Of a DNA stretch of 16,682 nt, positions 1 to 8,550 are shown piece after piece; position 1 is the stretch's first letter, and each line of letters opens with the position of its first letter. The translations under genes and the position numbers were made by a program. The DNA lies in the NCBI GenBank assembly GCA_036555035.1, contig DATBMB010000089.1:1-16682 (forward strand), in the 5' to 3' direction. This DNA comes from SG8-41 sp036555035 (GTDB lineage: Bacteria > Pseudomonadota > Gammaproteobacteria > Burkholderiales > SG8-41). The notes below the pieces were generated by a model that did no database searches, had not been told where the DNA came from, and saw only the letters and a list, made by a program, of their open reading frames with translations.

Positions 1-309
1 GTACCACCATTCGAGGCGGAACTCAGGGTGGCTGCCTTCGTCATGCGGGAAGCGCATGCGGTAGCCCGGCACGACGGGGGCGAAAGGCGTGATTCGGGAT
101 TCTGCTCCCACCACCCCATCCGTCCCAACTCGCTGCATCGAGTTGGTCGCTCGCCGGCTCGGAGGCATGCTCCTCGAATTCCCGGCTCGCCCTCCGGCAG
201 GAGGGGATGTCGGCGCTTGAGCCACTGCCTTGGGCGCGGCGAGCGCGCCCGCCAGCAGGGCCAGCATTCGCCGCCTGACTGGGAAGAATCCTGATGACTT
301 GCTGGTCAC
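1..309 (-). CDS. AttH/CrtC-type lipocalin-like exported protein (5' part only)
   Basis: The first 103 codons of a gene that continues beyond base 1. Codons 82-103 read PGYRMRFPHDEGSHPEF then RLEWWY, which is the opening of the CrtC/AttH lipocalin-like domain (hydroxyneurosporene synthase fold). I place the start at GTG 309 because it gives a twin-arginine-like leader: a basic VRRRM at residues 11-15, a hydrophobic stretch LALLAGALAA, and a likely cleavage site near AVAQA (28-32). An ATG at 267 would cut off the arginines; it remains the alternative. The gene begins 10 bases after the permease stop, so it is most likely the third gene of the ABC operon. In att-type clusters this protein is made with an ABC exporter; its substrate is unknown. 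Residues about 35-75 form an extra low-complexity linker that contains a perfect DNA hairpin. Confidence 0.75.
   Translation of the reverse strand, partial: MTSKSSGFFPVRRRMLALLAGALAAPKAVAQAPTSPPAGGRAGNSRSMPPSRRATNSMQRVGTDGVVGAESRITPFAPVVPGYRMRFPHDEGSHPEFRLEWWY
125..146. repeat. Perfect hairpin inside the attH-like linker
   Basis: CCAACTCG at 125-132 and CGAGTTGG at 139-146 form an eight-base-pair stem around a six-base loop, CTGCAT. It lies in frame within the gene, in the linker between leader and lipocalin domain. CCGGCTCG also occurs twice nearby (153-160 and 183-190). Confidence 0.6.
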
Positions 310-319
310 GGTTCGCGCT

Positions 320-2833
320 TCACCAGTCTTCGCGCACGGCGCGCACCACGTCCACGCCCATCGCCGCGCGGCCGCTCCACACCGCGGTGACGACGGCCGC
401 GGCGATGATGAGCAGGGCGAGGCCTGCAAGCGGCAGCCACGGGAGGTTCACTTCCATGCTCCAGTGGAAGGACTGGCGGTTGACGACGTGGATGATGATC
501 AGTCCCACGAGCCAGCCCGTCGCGAGGCCCATGAGGCAGCCCAGGGTCGCGACCACCGCGCCCTCGCAGCCCAGCATCGCGCCGATCTCGCGCCGCGTCA
601 TGCCGACGTGCCGCAGCACGCCGAATTCCCGGCGCCGCGCCAGGGCCTGCGCGCTGAAGGAAACGCTCACGCCGATGAGCCCGATCAGGACCGCGGCAAT
701 TTCGAGAGCGTAGGTGATGGCGAACGTTCGGTCGAACATGCGCAGCGAGATCTCGCGCAAATCGCGCGTGGTAGCGATCTCGAAGCCCGCGGCTTCAGGC
801 AGCCGGCTGCGCAGCTCCCGCTGGACGTCGAGGCTGGCGGCTCCGGGCGCGAGCCACAGCGCGACGTCGTTGACGAGGCGGTCGCCAGTCAGGCTGGCGT
901 AGAGCTCGCGGTTCATCGCGATCGCGCCGTTCTGCCGCGCGTAGTCACGCCAGATCCCGGCGATGGTGAAGTCCCGCGGCGCACCGCCGATCGGCAAGCG
1001 CACGCGCTCTCCCAAGCGCAGGCCGTAGAAATCCGCGGCCACCTCGGATACCCACACCGGGGGCGCATCGCCCGCGCGCAGTGCATAGGATGGGCTGGTC
1101 AGCGGCAGGATTTTTCCCGGGTCGGCGGCGTCGACCGGCCCCGCCAGCAGCGTGACTGGCGGGCGCTCCACTGCCAGCAGCAGATTCTGGGTGCGTATGA
1201 ATGCGGCGCGCTCGACGCCCGGCGTCGCGGCGATGCGGGCCTGCTCCTCCGGCGTGAAGAACGCGGTTTCCCCGAACCGCGCCGGCCTGAGGTAGAGATC
1301 AGCCGGGAGCATCCGCTCGAGCCAGGACTCGAGGGAGGTGCGGAACGAGCTCACCATGATCAGCATCGACACCATCAGGCTGAAGCTGATGACGATGGCG
1401 GCGACGCTGATCGCTGCCTGGCGTGGCGTCGCTTTCAGCTGCGCGATCGCGATCGCGAGCGGCGCGCGCCCCGGCATGGGCAACCGCCCGAGGCAGTACT
1501 CGGCGAGGCGCGGCATGACCAGCACCGAGCCGAGGAGGATCGCTCCGATCGCGACATAGCCGGCGAGCGGAAGGCCGTCGATGGCGGGGGCAGCCGCGAG
1601 CAACAGCCCCGCTGCGATCGAGGCGATGCCCCACCCCAGGGTATGCAATTTGCGGAGTCCTTCCTCCTCGTCGCCCGCGCGCAATGCCCGCGCGGGGGAG
1701 CGCCGCGCGGCCTCCCAGGCTGGCGCCGCCGCGCCCACGGTCGCGAAGACAACGCCGAGGGCCGCGAAGAATGCGAGCGTGCCGGGCTCGACCCGGAGGC
1801 CCGCGACGATGCTTCGAAAATAGCCTGCCCCGAGATCGGCGCCCACCACGGCGAGGGCATAGCGCGCGAGCGCATAGCCGAGCAAGGTGCCGAGGATCGC
1901 GCCGGCAACCCCGATCGCGGTGCCTTCAGCGAGAAGCTGACCGAGCAGATTCGCGCGCGTGACTCCCAATGTGCGCAGGAGGGCGAGCTGGGTTCGGCGG
2001 CGCAACAGCGCCAGCACCTGCGAGGAAAACACGAGAAATGCGCCGGTGAACAAGGCAACCAGCGCGAGCATGTCGAGGTTGAGCCGGTAGGCACGGGTGA
2101 GATTCGCGCCGCGCGCGCCTTCGTCCTCCAGCGTCAGGACCTGCACGCCGGCCGGAAGCAGGGCGTGCAGCTCGCGCCGGAAGGCGGAAAGATCGGTGCC
2201 GGGCTTCAGGCGCAGGTCCACCCGGTTCAGGCGCCCGGGATGCGCGAGCCGCCATTGGGCCGCGGCGATGTCCATGACGCCCAGCCGCTGCCGGTATGCC
2301 CCCTGCGGCAGGAGCCCGACGACCTCGAGGGTCACGGCCGCTGTCCCCACCTGGACATCGAACCGGTCACCGGGCTTCAACCGCAGCCACTCCGCCGCGG
2401 ACGGGCTGAGGAGTATCGCGTCCGCATCGAAGAGGTCCAGTGTCATGCTCGAGCGCTCTGGCAGCAGCGCCGGCTGGACCTGCGCCGCGCGGAGGGGATC
2501 GAAGCCGACGATGCGCAGCAGGTCCGGTCGTCCGGCGAGCGGCACCTCGAGGTCCACTGCCGGGTTGGCCGCCTCGACTTGGGGCAGGCGCGCGAGCTTC
2601 GGGTACCACGCTTCCTCGAACCCCGCGCGCGGGCCGCGCACCACGAGATCCGCCTCGCCAGCGAGGTGCCGCGCGGCCAGCTCGAATTCGTTGAGCGCGC
2701 TCGAATTGACGAGGTGGACAGCGACTCCCAGGGCCACGCCGAGCCCGATGGCGATGACGGCCAGCGCCGTGCGGCCGGAATTCTGGCGCAGCGGCCCCAG
2801 CACCAGCGCGTGCAGCACCGGGAACCGGCTCAA
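320..2833 (-). CDS. ABC transporter permease, two FtsX domains (LolCE/MacB-like family)
   Basis: An inner-membrane permease of about 837 residues with duplicated FtsX modules. A first membrane helix near residues 22-42 (LAVIAIGLGVALGVAVHLV) leads to a large periplasmic part. A first FtsX domain is near 250-375 (LALVALFTGAFLVFSSQVL, then LLRRRTQLALLRTLGVTR), followed by two further helices. A second periplasmic part begins after the helix near 475-500. A final FtsX domain is near 710-830 (ALARRREFGVLRHVGMTRRE). I choose TTG 2833, which overlaps the ATPase stop as TTGA and has GAAGGG eight bases upstream. GTG 2818 is the alternative but has no ribosome site. The C terminus is VVRAVREDW. With the ATPase and the AttH-like gene it forms an att-like exporter; lipid or small-molecule export is only inferred. 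Confidence 0.9.
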   Translation of the reverse strand: MSRFPVLHALVLGPLRQNSGRTALAVIAIGLGVALGVAVHLVNSSALNEFELAARHLAGEADLVVRGPRAGFEEAWYPKLARLPQVEAANPAVDLEVPLAGRPDLLRIVGFDPLRAAQVQPALLPERSSMTLDLFDADAILLSPSAAEWLRLKPGDRFDVQVGTAAVTLEVVGLLPQGAYRQRLGVMDIAAAQWRLAHPGRLNRVDLRLKPGTDLSAFRRELHALLPAGVQVLTLEDEGARGANLTRAYRLNLDMLALVALFTGAFLVFSSQVLALLRRRTQLALLRTLGVTRANLLGQLLAEGTAIGVAGAILGTLLGYALARYALAVVGADLGAGYFRSIVAGLRVEPGTLAFFAALGVVFATVGAAAPAWEAARRSPARALRAGDEEEGLRKLHTLGWGIASIAAGLLLAAAPAIDGLPLAGYVAIGAILLGSVLVMPRLAEYCLGRLPMPGRAPLAIAIAQLKATPRQAAISVAAIVISFSLMVSMLIMVSSFRTSLESWLERMLPADLYLRPARFGETAFFTPEEQARIAATPGVERAAFIRTQNLLLAVERPPVTLLAGPVDAADPGKILPLTSPSYALRAGDAPPVWVSEVAADFYGLRLGERVRLPIGGAPRDFTIAGIWRDYARQNGAIAMNRELYASLTGDRLVNDVALWLAPGAASLDVQRELRSRLPEAAGFEIATTRDLREISLRMFDRTFAITYALEIAAVLIGLIGVSVSFSAQALARRREFGVLRHVGMTRREIGAMLGCEGAVVATLGCLMGLATGWLVGLIIIHVVNRQSFHWSMEVNLPWLPLAGLALLIIAAAVVTAVWSGRAAMGVDVVRAVREDW

Positions 2834-3492
2834 GTCTTCAACCCTTCGGCGGTGAGCGTGAGCACGCGGTCGGCGCTCGAGGCCGCGAGCGCCGAGTGGG
2901 TGACCAGGATGCCGGCGCCGGATTCGCGCTTCACCTGCTCGCGCAACAGCGCGAGCACCTGCTTCGCGGTTTCCGCGTCCAGGTTGCCGGTGGGCTCGTC
3001 GGCCAGCACCAGCTGCGGCCGGTGCACCAGGGCGCGCGCGATCGCGACCCGCTGCATCTCGCCGCCCGAGAGCTCGCGGGGATAGGCTGCCGCCGCCGCG
3101 GCGAGCCCGACCGCGGCGAGCATCTCGGCCAGGCGCGCCTGGATCTCCACAGGGTCCTTGCCGTTGAGAGCGAGGGGCAACGCCACGTTCTGCGCCACCG
3201 TGAGGTGGGGCAGCAGGTGAAACGCCTGGAATACGAAGCCGATGGCGGCCCGGCGCAGCAGCGTGCGCGCCGCATCGTCGAGCGACGGAATGTCCCGGCC
3301 GTCGAGCAGGATGCTGCCGGCGTCCGGCGGATCGAGCCCCGCGATCAGGTTGAGCAGCGTCGACTTGCCGACCCCGGACTCGCCGACGATGGCGACGTAC
3401 TCGCCGCGCCGGACTTCCAGCGAGACATCCCGCAGCACCTCGCGCGGGCGCGTTCCGCCGAAGGATTTCGCCAGGCCCCGGATCGTCAGCAT
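2830..3492 (-). CDS. ABC transporter ATP-binding protein (LolD/MacB-type)
   Basis: A 220-residue cytoplasmic ATPase that should power the permease encoded directly downstream. It has Walker A GESGVGKST at 37-45, the Q-loop Gln at 89 in FVFQAFHLLP, signature LSGGEMQRVAIARAL from 141, Walker B LVLADE at 161-166 with D-loop NLD, and the switch His 199 in ILVTHS. Length and motif spacing fit the LolD/MacB export subfamily. The start is ATG 3492 (MLTIRGLAKSF); the open frame extends to a TTG at 3546 but the extra 18 residues look like untranslated leader. No good ribosome site is visible at 3492. The stop overlaps the permease start, which suggests translational coupling. Confidence 0.92.
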   Translation of the reverse strand: MLTIRGLAKSFGGTRPREVLRDVSLEVRRGEYVAIVGESGVGKSTLLNLIAGLDPPDAGSILLDGRDIPSLDDAARTLLRRAAIGFVFQAFHLLPHLTVAQNVALPLALNGKDPVEIQARLAEMLAAVGLAAAAAAYPRELSGGEMQRVAIARALVHRPQLVLADEPTGNLDAETAKQVLALLREQVKRESGAGILVTHSALAASSADRVLTLTAEGLKT

Positions 3493-3557
3493 CGCAGTGC
3501 AAACGATGGTACCACGCGTTTCGAGCGGGGCCCCGGGAAGGGTCAACCGGGAACAGC

Positions 3558-3586
3558 TTGGGGATATGGACTGACTAAGCTAGACT
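3558..3586 (+). promoter_or_regulatory. Likely sigma-70 promoter of the Bug receptor gene
   Basis: TTGGGG at 3558-3563 and TAGACT at 3581-3586 are separated by 17 bases. The start point would fall near 3593, about 25 bases before the ATG at 3618. The region lies in the 125-base gap between divergent genes. The match is by eye only. Confidence 0.4.
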
Positions 3587-3617
3587 GGCGGCCACAAACT
3601 CGAAACGAGGAGGGAAC

Positions 3618-4586
3618 ATGAAGCGCAGCGTCATGGGTTCGTTGCTGTGGATTGCCGGGTCAACCCTGGCGGCGGGGACGGTCCTCGCGCAGTCCTATCC
3701 CACCAAGCCGATCCGCGTGATCATTCCGTTTGGCGCGGGGGGGTCCACGGACGTGCTGGTGCGGATCGTGGCGGCGAAGATGCCGGAGGGCCTGGGCCAG
3801 CAGGTGGTGATCGACAATCGCACCGGTGCCGGGGGCATGATCGGAACGGACATCGCCGCAAAATCGAACCCCGACGGCTATACGGTGCTCGGCACGGGAT
3901 CACCGCACGCCATCTTTCCGCACCTCTACAAGAAAGTGCCGTTCCACGCCCTGAACGACTTCAGCCCGATCATGCAAATCGCGAGCCAGCCTTACGGGCT
4001 CGTCGTGCATCCTTCGCTTCCCATCCGGTCGGTGAAGGACCTGATCGCACTGGCGAAGAAGGAGCCGGGCAAGCACAACTACGCCTCCTCGGGCCAGGGC
4101 GGCGCGATGCACCTCTTCCAGGCGCTTTTCGTCAGCATGGCGGGCATCGACATGGTTCACGTCCCCTACAAGGGCAGCGGTCCCGTGCGGAGCGATCTGC
4201 TGGGCGGCCAGATCAAGATCGGATGTCTCGGGCTCTCCAGCATCATCCAGCACCACCACGCGGGACAACTCCGGATCATCGCGGTGACGACCGCCAAGCG
4301 CTCGCCGGAGCTGCCGGACATTCCCGCCATCGCGGAAACGCTGCCGGGTTATGACACCTCGCTGTGGACGGGCTTTCTCGTGCCGCGGGGAACCCCGGCG
4401 GCCGCCGTCAAGCGCCTCCACGGCGAGCTGACGCGGCTGCTCCGGACGACGGAGGTGCGAAGCTTGTACCAAAAGGCGGGCACCGATGTCGTAATGACGG
4501 ATCCGAAGGCCTTCGGCGAGTTCCTCAAGGTCGAGTACGCCACCTGGGGCAAGGTCGTGCGCGACCTGAAGCTCCAGGTGAACTGA
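3618..4586 (+). CDS. Tripartite tricarboxylate transporter receptor, Bug/TctC family
   Basis: A 322-residue periplasmic binding protein. A signal peptide at 1-24 ends VLA before QSYPTKPIRVIIPFGAGG, the hallmark opening of the mature Bug fold. Other family signatures are VVIDNRTGAGGMIGTD, NPDGYTVLGTG, and VHVPYKGSGPVRSDLLGGQI. Such receptors bind carboxylates or other small organic anions for TctAB-type uptake. No TctA or TctB gene lies in the window, so this is one of the orphan receptors typical of Burkholderiales and its ligand cannot be read from sequence. AGGAGGG at 3608-3614 is a strong ribosome site three bases before the ATG. It is divergent from the ABC operon and convergent with the rhodanese gene. 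Confidence 0.95.
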   Translation: MKRSVMGSLLWIAGSTLAAGTVLAQSYPTKPIRVIIPFGAGGSTDVLVRIVAAKMPEGLGQQVVIDNRTGAGGMIGTDIAAKSNPDGYTVLGTGSPHAIFPHLYKKVPFHALNDFSPIMQIASQPYGLVVHPSLPIRSVKDLIALAKKEPGKHNYASSGQGGAMHLFQALFVSMAGIDMVHVPYKGSGPVRSDLLGGQIKIGCLGLSSIIQHHHAGQLRIIAVTTAKRSPELPDIPAIAETLPGYDTSLWTGFLVPRGTPAAAVKRLHGELTRLLRTTEVRSLYQKAGTDVVMTDPKAFGEFLKVEYATWGKVVRDLKLQVN

Positions 4587-4593
4587 CAATAAA

Positions 4594-4704
4594 GTGACGA
4601 ATACGGGTGACGAATACGGGTGACGATTGAAGGTGACGAAAAGCCGTAACGCTCGTTCATCACCGGTATCTCGTCACCATTATCTCGTCACCCTTAATCG
4701 TCAC
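4594..4704. repeat. GTGACGA array: direct then inverted 13-14 base units
   Basis: GTGACGA occurs at 4594, 4607, 4620 and 4633, exactly 13 bases apart, with a decayed GTAACGC in register at 4646. The first two units are identical over 13 bases (GTGACGAATACGG). The complement TCGTCAC follows at 4671, 4685 and 4698, with a one-mismatch TCATCAC at 4657, so spacing is 13-14. The two halves can pair as one long bulged stem. The array fills the convergent gap between the Bug and rhodanese genes. Its last unit supplies the TGA stop of the rhodanese gene. Function unknown; a two-way terminator or a protein-binding array are both possible. Confidence 0.85.
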
Positions 4705-6284
4705 TCGCGCGGCGCGCTGATTTTGAATGCCGCGCGCTCCTGTTCGTCGAGCTGCGCGACGAGGCCGGTTTCCCAGGCGAGGTACTGCCTCATCGCCTCC
4801 CGGTTGCCGGCGTGGCGGTCGTGGACAAAGAACAGGTAGTCGATGCAGTCGGCGTCGGCCGGAATGGACGGCGAGGCCTCGGTCGCGTAACCCGCGCGCG
4901 TCCACGCCGCGAACCCGCCGTCGAGCCGCTTTACGTCCTTCATCCCGGCCTCCAGGAGCTCGGTTGCGGCAAGCCGCGCAAGATCGGGCTCGTCCGCGAC
5001 GAGCACGACCGTTCCCTGCACGTGCGCCGCGTCAGCGGCGAGGCGCGGACGGATGCTCCAGCGGCTGCCCGGAACATGCGCCTTTCGGAAGCTCATGCTG
5101 GCGTTGAGATCGAATACGGCGCAGCGGCCCGCGTTCAGGGCTTCCCGCAGATCGGCGGCCGATAGCCGCGGCACCTCGGGCAACGAGGGACCGGGGTGCG
5201 CTGACCCGCGAAGACCGGACTTCGCTCCGCCCTCGAGCACCCAGGCGTCACAGCCCAACTGCTTCAGCCAGCTCGCCACGACCGGGGCCCGGACGGCCTC
5301 GCCGCCGTCGATCAGGACGATGCGCGCGTTGCGCACGGCGACCCATTGGTCGGTGGACTGGATGAGCTGACCCCCGGGGGCGTGAACCGATCCGGGGATT
5401 GCGCCCGCCGCGAATTCTTCCGGCGTGCGGACATCGCACAAGTACGTGGTGCGTTCCGGATCGCGCAACCAGTCCCGGACCCGGTCCGCGTTTGCGGATG
5501 CAACGCCAAAGCGCTCCGCGAGGTCGCGGGCGCTCTTCTGGAGTTCGGGCATGCGCTTCGGGTCGATCTGATCCGGGTAACGCCGCGTGCTTCCGCGCTC
5601 CAGCTCGAGGTCGGCCAGGACCCACCCCTGCGTGCCGTTCTCCAATGCGGCGACGGGATTGGAAATGCCGAAGTTGATGAGCGTCTGCGCCCCGATGATG
5701 CTGCGGGTGCGCCCGGCGCAATTCACCACGATGCGGGTCTGCGGGCTCCGGACCATGCTCTGCGCGCGGTAGGGCAGCTCGGCGTTGGGGCAGCAGATGC
5801 CGCCGGGGATGTTCATCTTCTGGTATTCGGCCAGCGGGCGCCCATCGAGGACGATGAGATCCGCGCCCGCAGCCTGCATGCGGGCGAGCTCCTGCACCGT
5901 CACGCGCGGTGTATGACACGCGTGCTCCACGAGCTCGCCGAACACCTTGCTCGGGACGTTGACGCCCGAGAAGAGGCCGTAGCCGGCCGCGGCCCATCCC
6001 CGGGTTCCGCCGTCGAGCACGGAGACGTCGGTGTAGCCCAGCGCGGCAAGCCGGTTCGCGGCGCGGCCCGCCACGCCGAGCACGCCGTCGTCGCACACGA
6101 CGACCGGCGTTGATTTCCTCGGTACCAGGCCACCCACGTTGAGCTCCAGCCGGCTGTAGGGCAGCGGCGTTGCGAACAGGAGGTGCGAGGCGCCGAACTG
6201 GCCGGCTTCACGCACGTCGAGAAGAGCGATCTCGCCCGAGCCGTTCAGCAGGGATTTCAGTTGCCGCGGAGTCACGGTATTCAT
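4701..6284 (-). CDS. Four-domain rhodanese-like sulfurtransferase
   Basis: A 527-residue protein with no signal peptide, so probably cytoplasmic. Four rhodanese modules follow each other: about 1-105, 125-228, 255-360 and 370-470, each ending in a typical (L/V)(D/E)GG...GW or related segment. Module 1 has a catalytic-type loop with Cys 64 (VVVCDDGVLG), and module 2 has the classic loop with Cys 189 (VVNCAGRTRS). Module 3 has Asp 326 (VLIDGGEA) and module 4 has VADEP at 429-433, so both lack the Cys and should be structural or regulatory. The tail 478-527 is helical. Such proteins move sulfane sulfur from persulfide or thiosulfate to acceptors. Start ATG 6284 has no clear ribosome site; a dRS3-type hairpin lies just upstream, between it and the helicase gene. 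Confidence 0.93.
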   Translation of the reverse strand: MNTVTPRQLKSLLNGSGEIALLDVREAGQFGASHLLFATPLPYSRLELNVGGLVPRKSTPVVVCDDGVLGVAGRAANRLAALGYTDVSVLDGGTRGWAAAGYGLFSGVNVPSKVFGELVEHACHTPRVTVQELARMQAAGADLIVLDGRPLAEYQKMNIPGGICCPNAELPYRAQSMVRSPQTRIVVNCAGRTRSIIGAQTLINFGISNPVAALENGTQGWVLADLELERGSTRRYPDQIDPKRMPELQKSARDLAERFGVASANADRVRDWLRDPERTTYLCDVRTPEEFAAGAIPGSVHAPGGQLIQSTDQWVAVRNARIVLIDGGEAVRAPVVASWLKQLGCDAWVLEGGAKSGLRGSAHPGPSLPEVPRLSAADLREALNAGRCAVFDLNASMSFRKAHVPGSRWSIRPRLAADAAHVQGTVVLVADEPDLARLAATELLEAGMKDVKRLDGGFAAWTRAGYATEASPSIPADADCIDYLFFVHDRHAGNREAMRQYLAWETGLVAQLDEQERAAFKISAPRE

Positions 6285-6294
6285 GACTGACTGG

Positions 6295-6314
6295 ATTCCC
6301 GCCTTCGCGGGAAT
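6295..6314. repeat. dRS3-type repeat ATTCCC-N8-GGGAAT
   Basis: ATTCCCGCCTTCGCGGGAAT is an exact match to the 20-base dRS3 form known from Neisseria, and forms an eight-base-pair stem with loop CTTC. It occupies most of the 36-base gap between the helicase stop and the rhodanese start, both on minus. Such repeats are known targets for some insertion elements and filamentous phages. Here it could also weaken read-through between the two genes. Confidence 0.85.
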
Positions 6315-6320
6315 GACGCG

Positions 6321-7811
<1,491 letters not shown>

Positions 7812-7845
7812 CGGCGCTCGATATAGGTTCTATTCACGGGGCGTG

Positions 7846-7851
7846 ATTATA
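7846..7851 (-). promoter_or_regulatory. -10 box of the helicase gene
   Basis: On the minus strand the sequence reads TATAAT exactly, preceded by GCAAGG. No good -35 hexamer is visible 16-18 bases upstream. Transcription would start near 7839, about 28 bases before TTG 7811. Confidence 0.5.
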
Positions 7852-7934
7852 CCTTGCTGCACCGCGTCGCACTACGAGGCGGTTTCTGGTAGATTTCCAC
7901 CTGCACCGTAGCCGGGAAAGCCCGAACGCAGCGC

Positions 7935-8549
7935 ATGAACATTGCAACCGAACTCCAGGCGGTCCAGCAGGGCGGCTATCCGCTGATCCTCACGCTCGAC
8001 ACCCACGGGGTGCCGCATCGCTGGATCAGCTGGCAGCACGCCTGCTACTACTATTCCAAGGACCAGGTCGCTTGGGCGATGGGGGCGCAGGCCTTCACCG
8101 TCTACGGCGGCATGAACCGCCTGACCGGCCGGCGCTCGAGCATCACTTCGTCGAGCATCATCGCGATCAAGGGCAAGGCGATGGCGATGAAGTCGTTCAG
8201 CCAGGTGCCGCCGCTGAACAATCGCGAGCTCTTCCACCGTGACCGCCAGATCTGCGCCTACTGCGGCGGCATGTTCCCGATCTCGCGGCTCACGCGGGAT
8301 CACGTGACGCCGTTCTCGCAGAGGGGCAAGGACAGCTGGATGAACTCGGTCACGGCGTGCCGCGCCTGCAACGAGCGCAAGGGCAACAATACGCCGGAGC
8401 AGGCCGGCATGGAATTGATCTACCTGCCATACGTGCCGAACCGCGCGGAATACCTGATCCTCACCAACCGCCGCATCCTCGCCGATCAGATGCAATTCCT
8501 CGCGCAGCACGTGCCGGCGCAAAGCCGCCTGCGCCAGGCCGTCGCGTAA
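7935..8549 (+). CDS. HNH endonuclease-like protein
   Basis: A 204-residue protein. Residues 1-95 form an N-terminal part I do not recognise. The C-terminal half is an HNH zinc-type domain: CAYC at 107-110, LTRDHVTPFS at 119-128 with the catalytic-type Asp-His at 122-123, Asn 137 in DSWMNSVTACRAC, and CRACNERKG at 142-150. It thus has the two CxxC pairs and an intact HNH core. Free-standing HNH proteins of this shape occur in many betaproteobacteria without a known substrate; no methylase, Cas gene or intron is next to it. The start is ATG 7935; its ribosome site is weak. The stop is one base before the end of the convergent DUF1223 gene. Confidence 0.85.
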   Translation: MNIATELQAVQQGGYPLILTLDTHGVPHRWISWQHACYYYSKDQVAWAMGAQAFTVYGGMNRLTGRRSSITSSSIIAIKGKAMAMKSFSQVPPLNNRELFHRDRQICAYCGGMFPISRLTRDHVTPFSQRGKDSWMNSVTACRACNERKGNNTPEQAGMELIYLPYVPNRAEYLILTNRRILADQMQFLAQHVPAQSRLRQAVA

Positions 8550-8550
8550 G

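Noticed and set aside
28..294. An 88-codon plus-strand frame at the left edge
   Set aside because: The minus strand encodes a clear signal peptide and AttH/CrtC opening in the same place.
230..3085. A 951-codon open frame on the plus strand
   Set aside because: It is antisense to the ABC permease and ATPase, which have full family motifs. Its product is His/Arg/Gln-rich without any domain, as expected for a shadow frame in GC-rich DNA.
2834..3502. N-terminal extension of the permease frame over the ATPase gene (a fused protein of 1060 residues)
   Set aside because: That part is out of frame with the real ATPase and has no ABC motifs. The permease starts at TTG 2833 behind GAAGGG.
4594..4704. 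CRISPR array
   Set aside because: Units are only about seven conserved bases with six-base spacers, and half are inverted. There are no cas genes.
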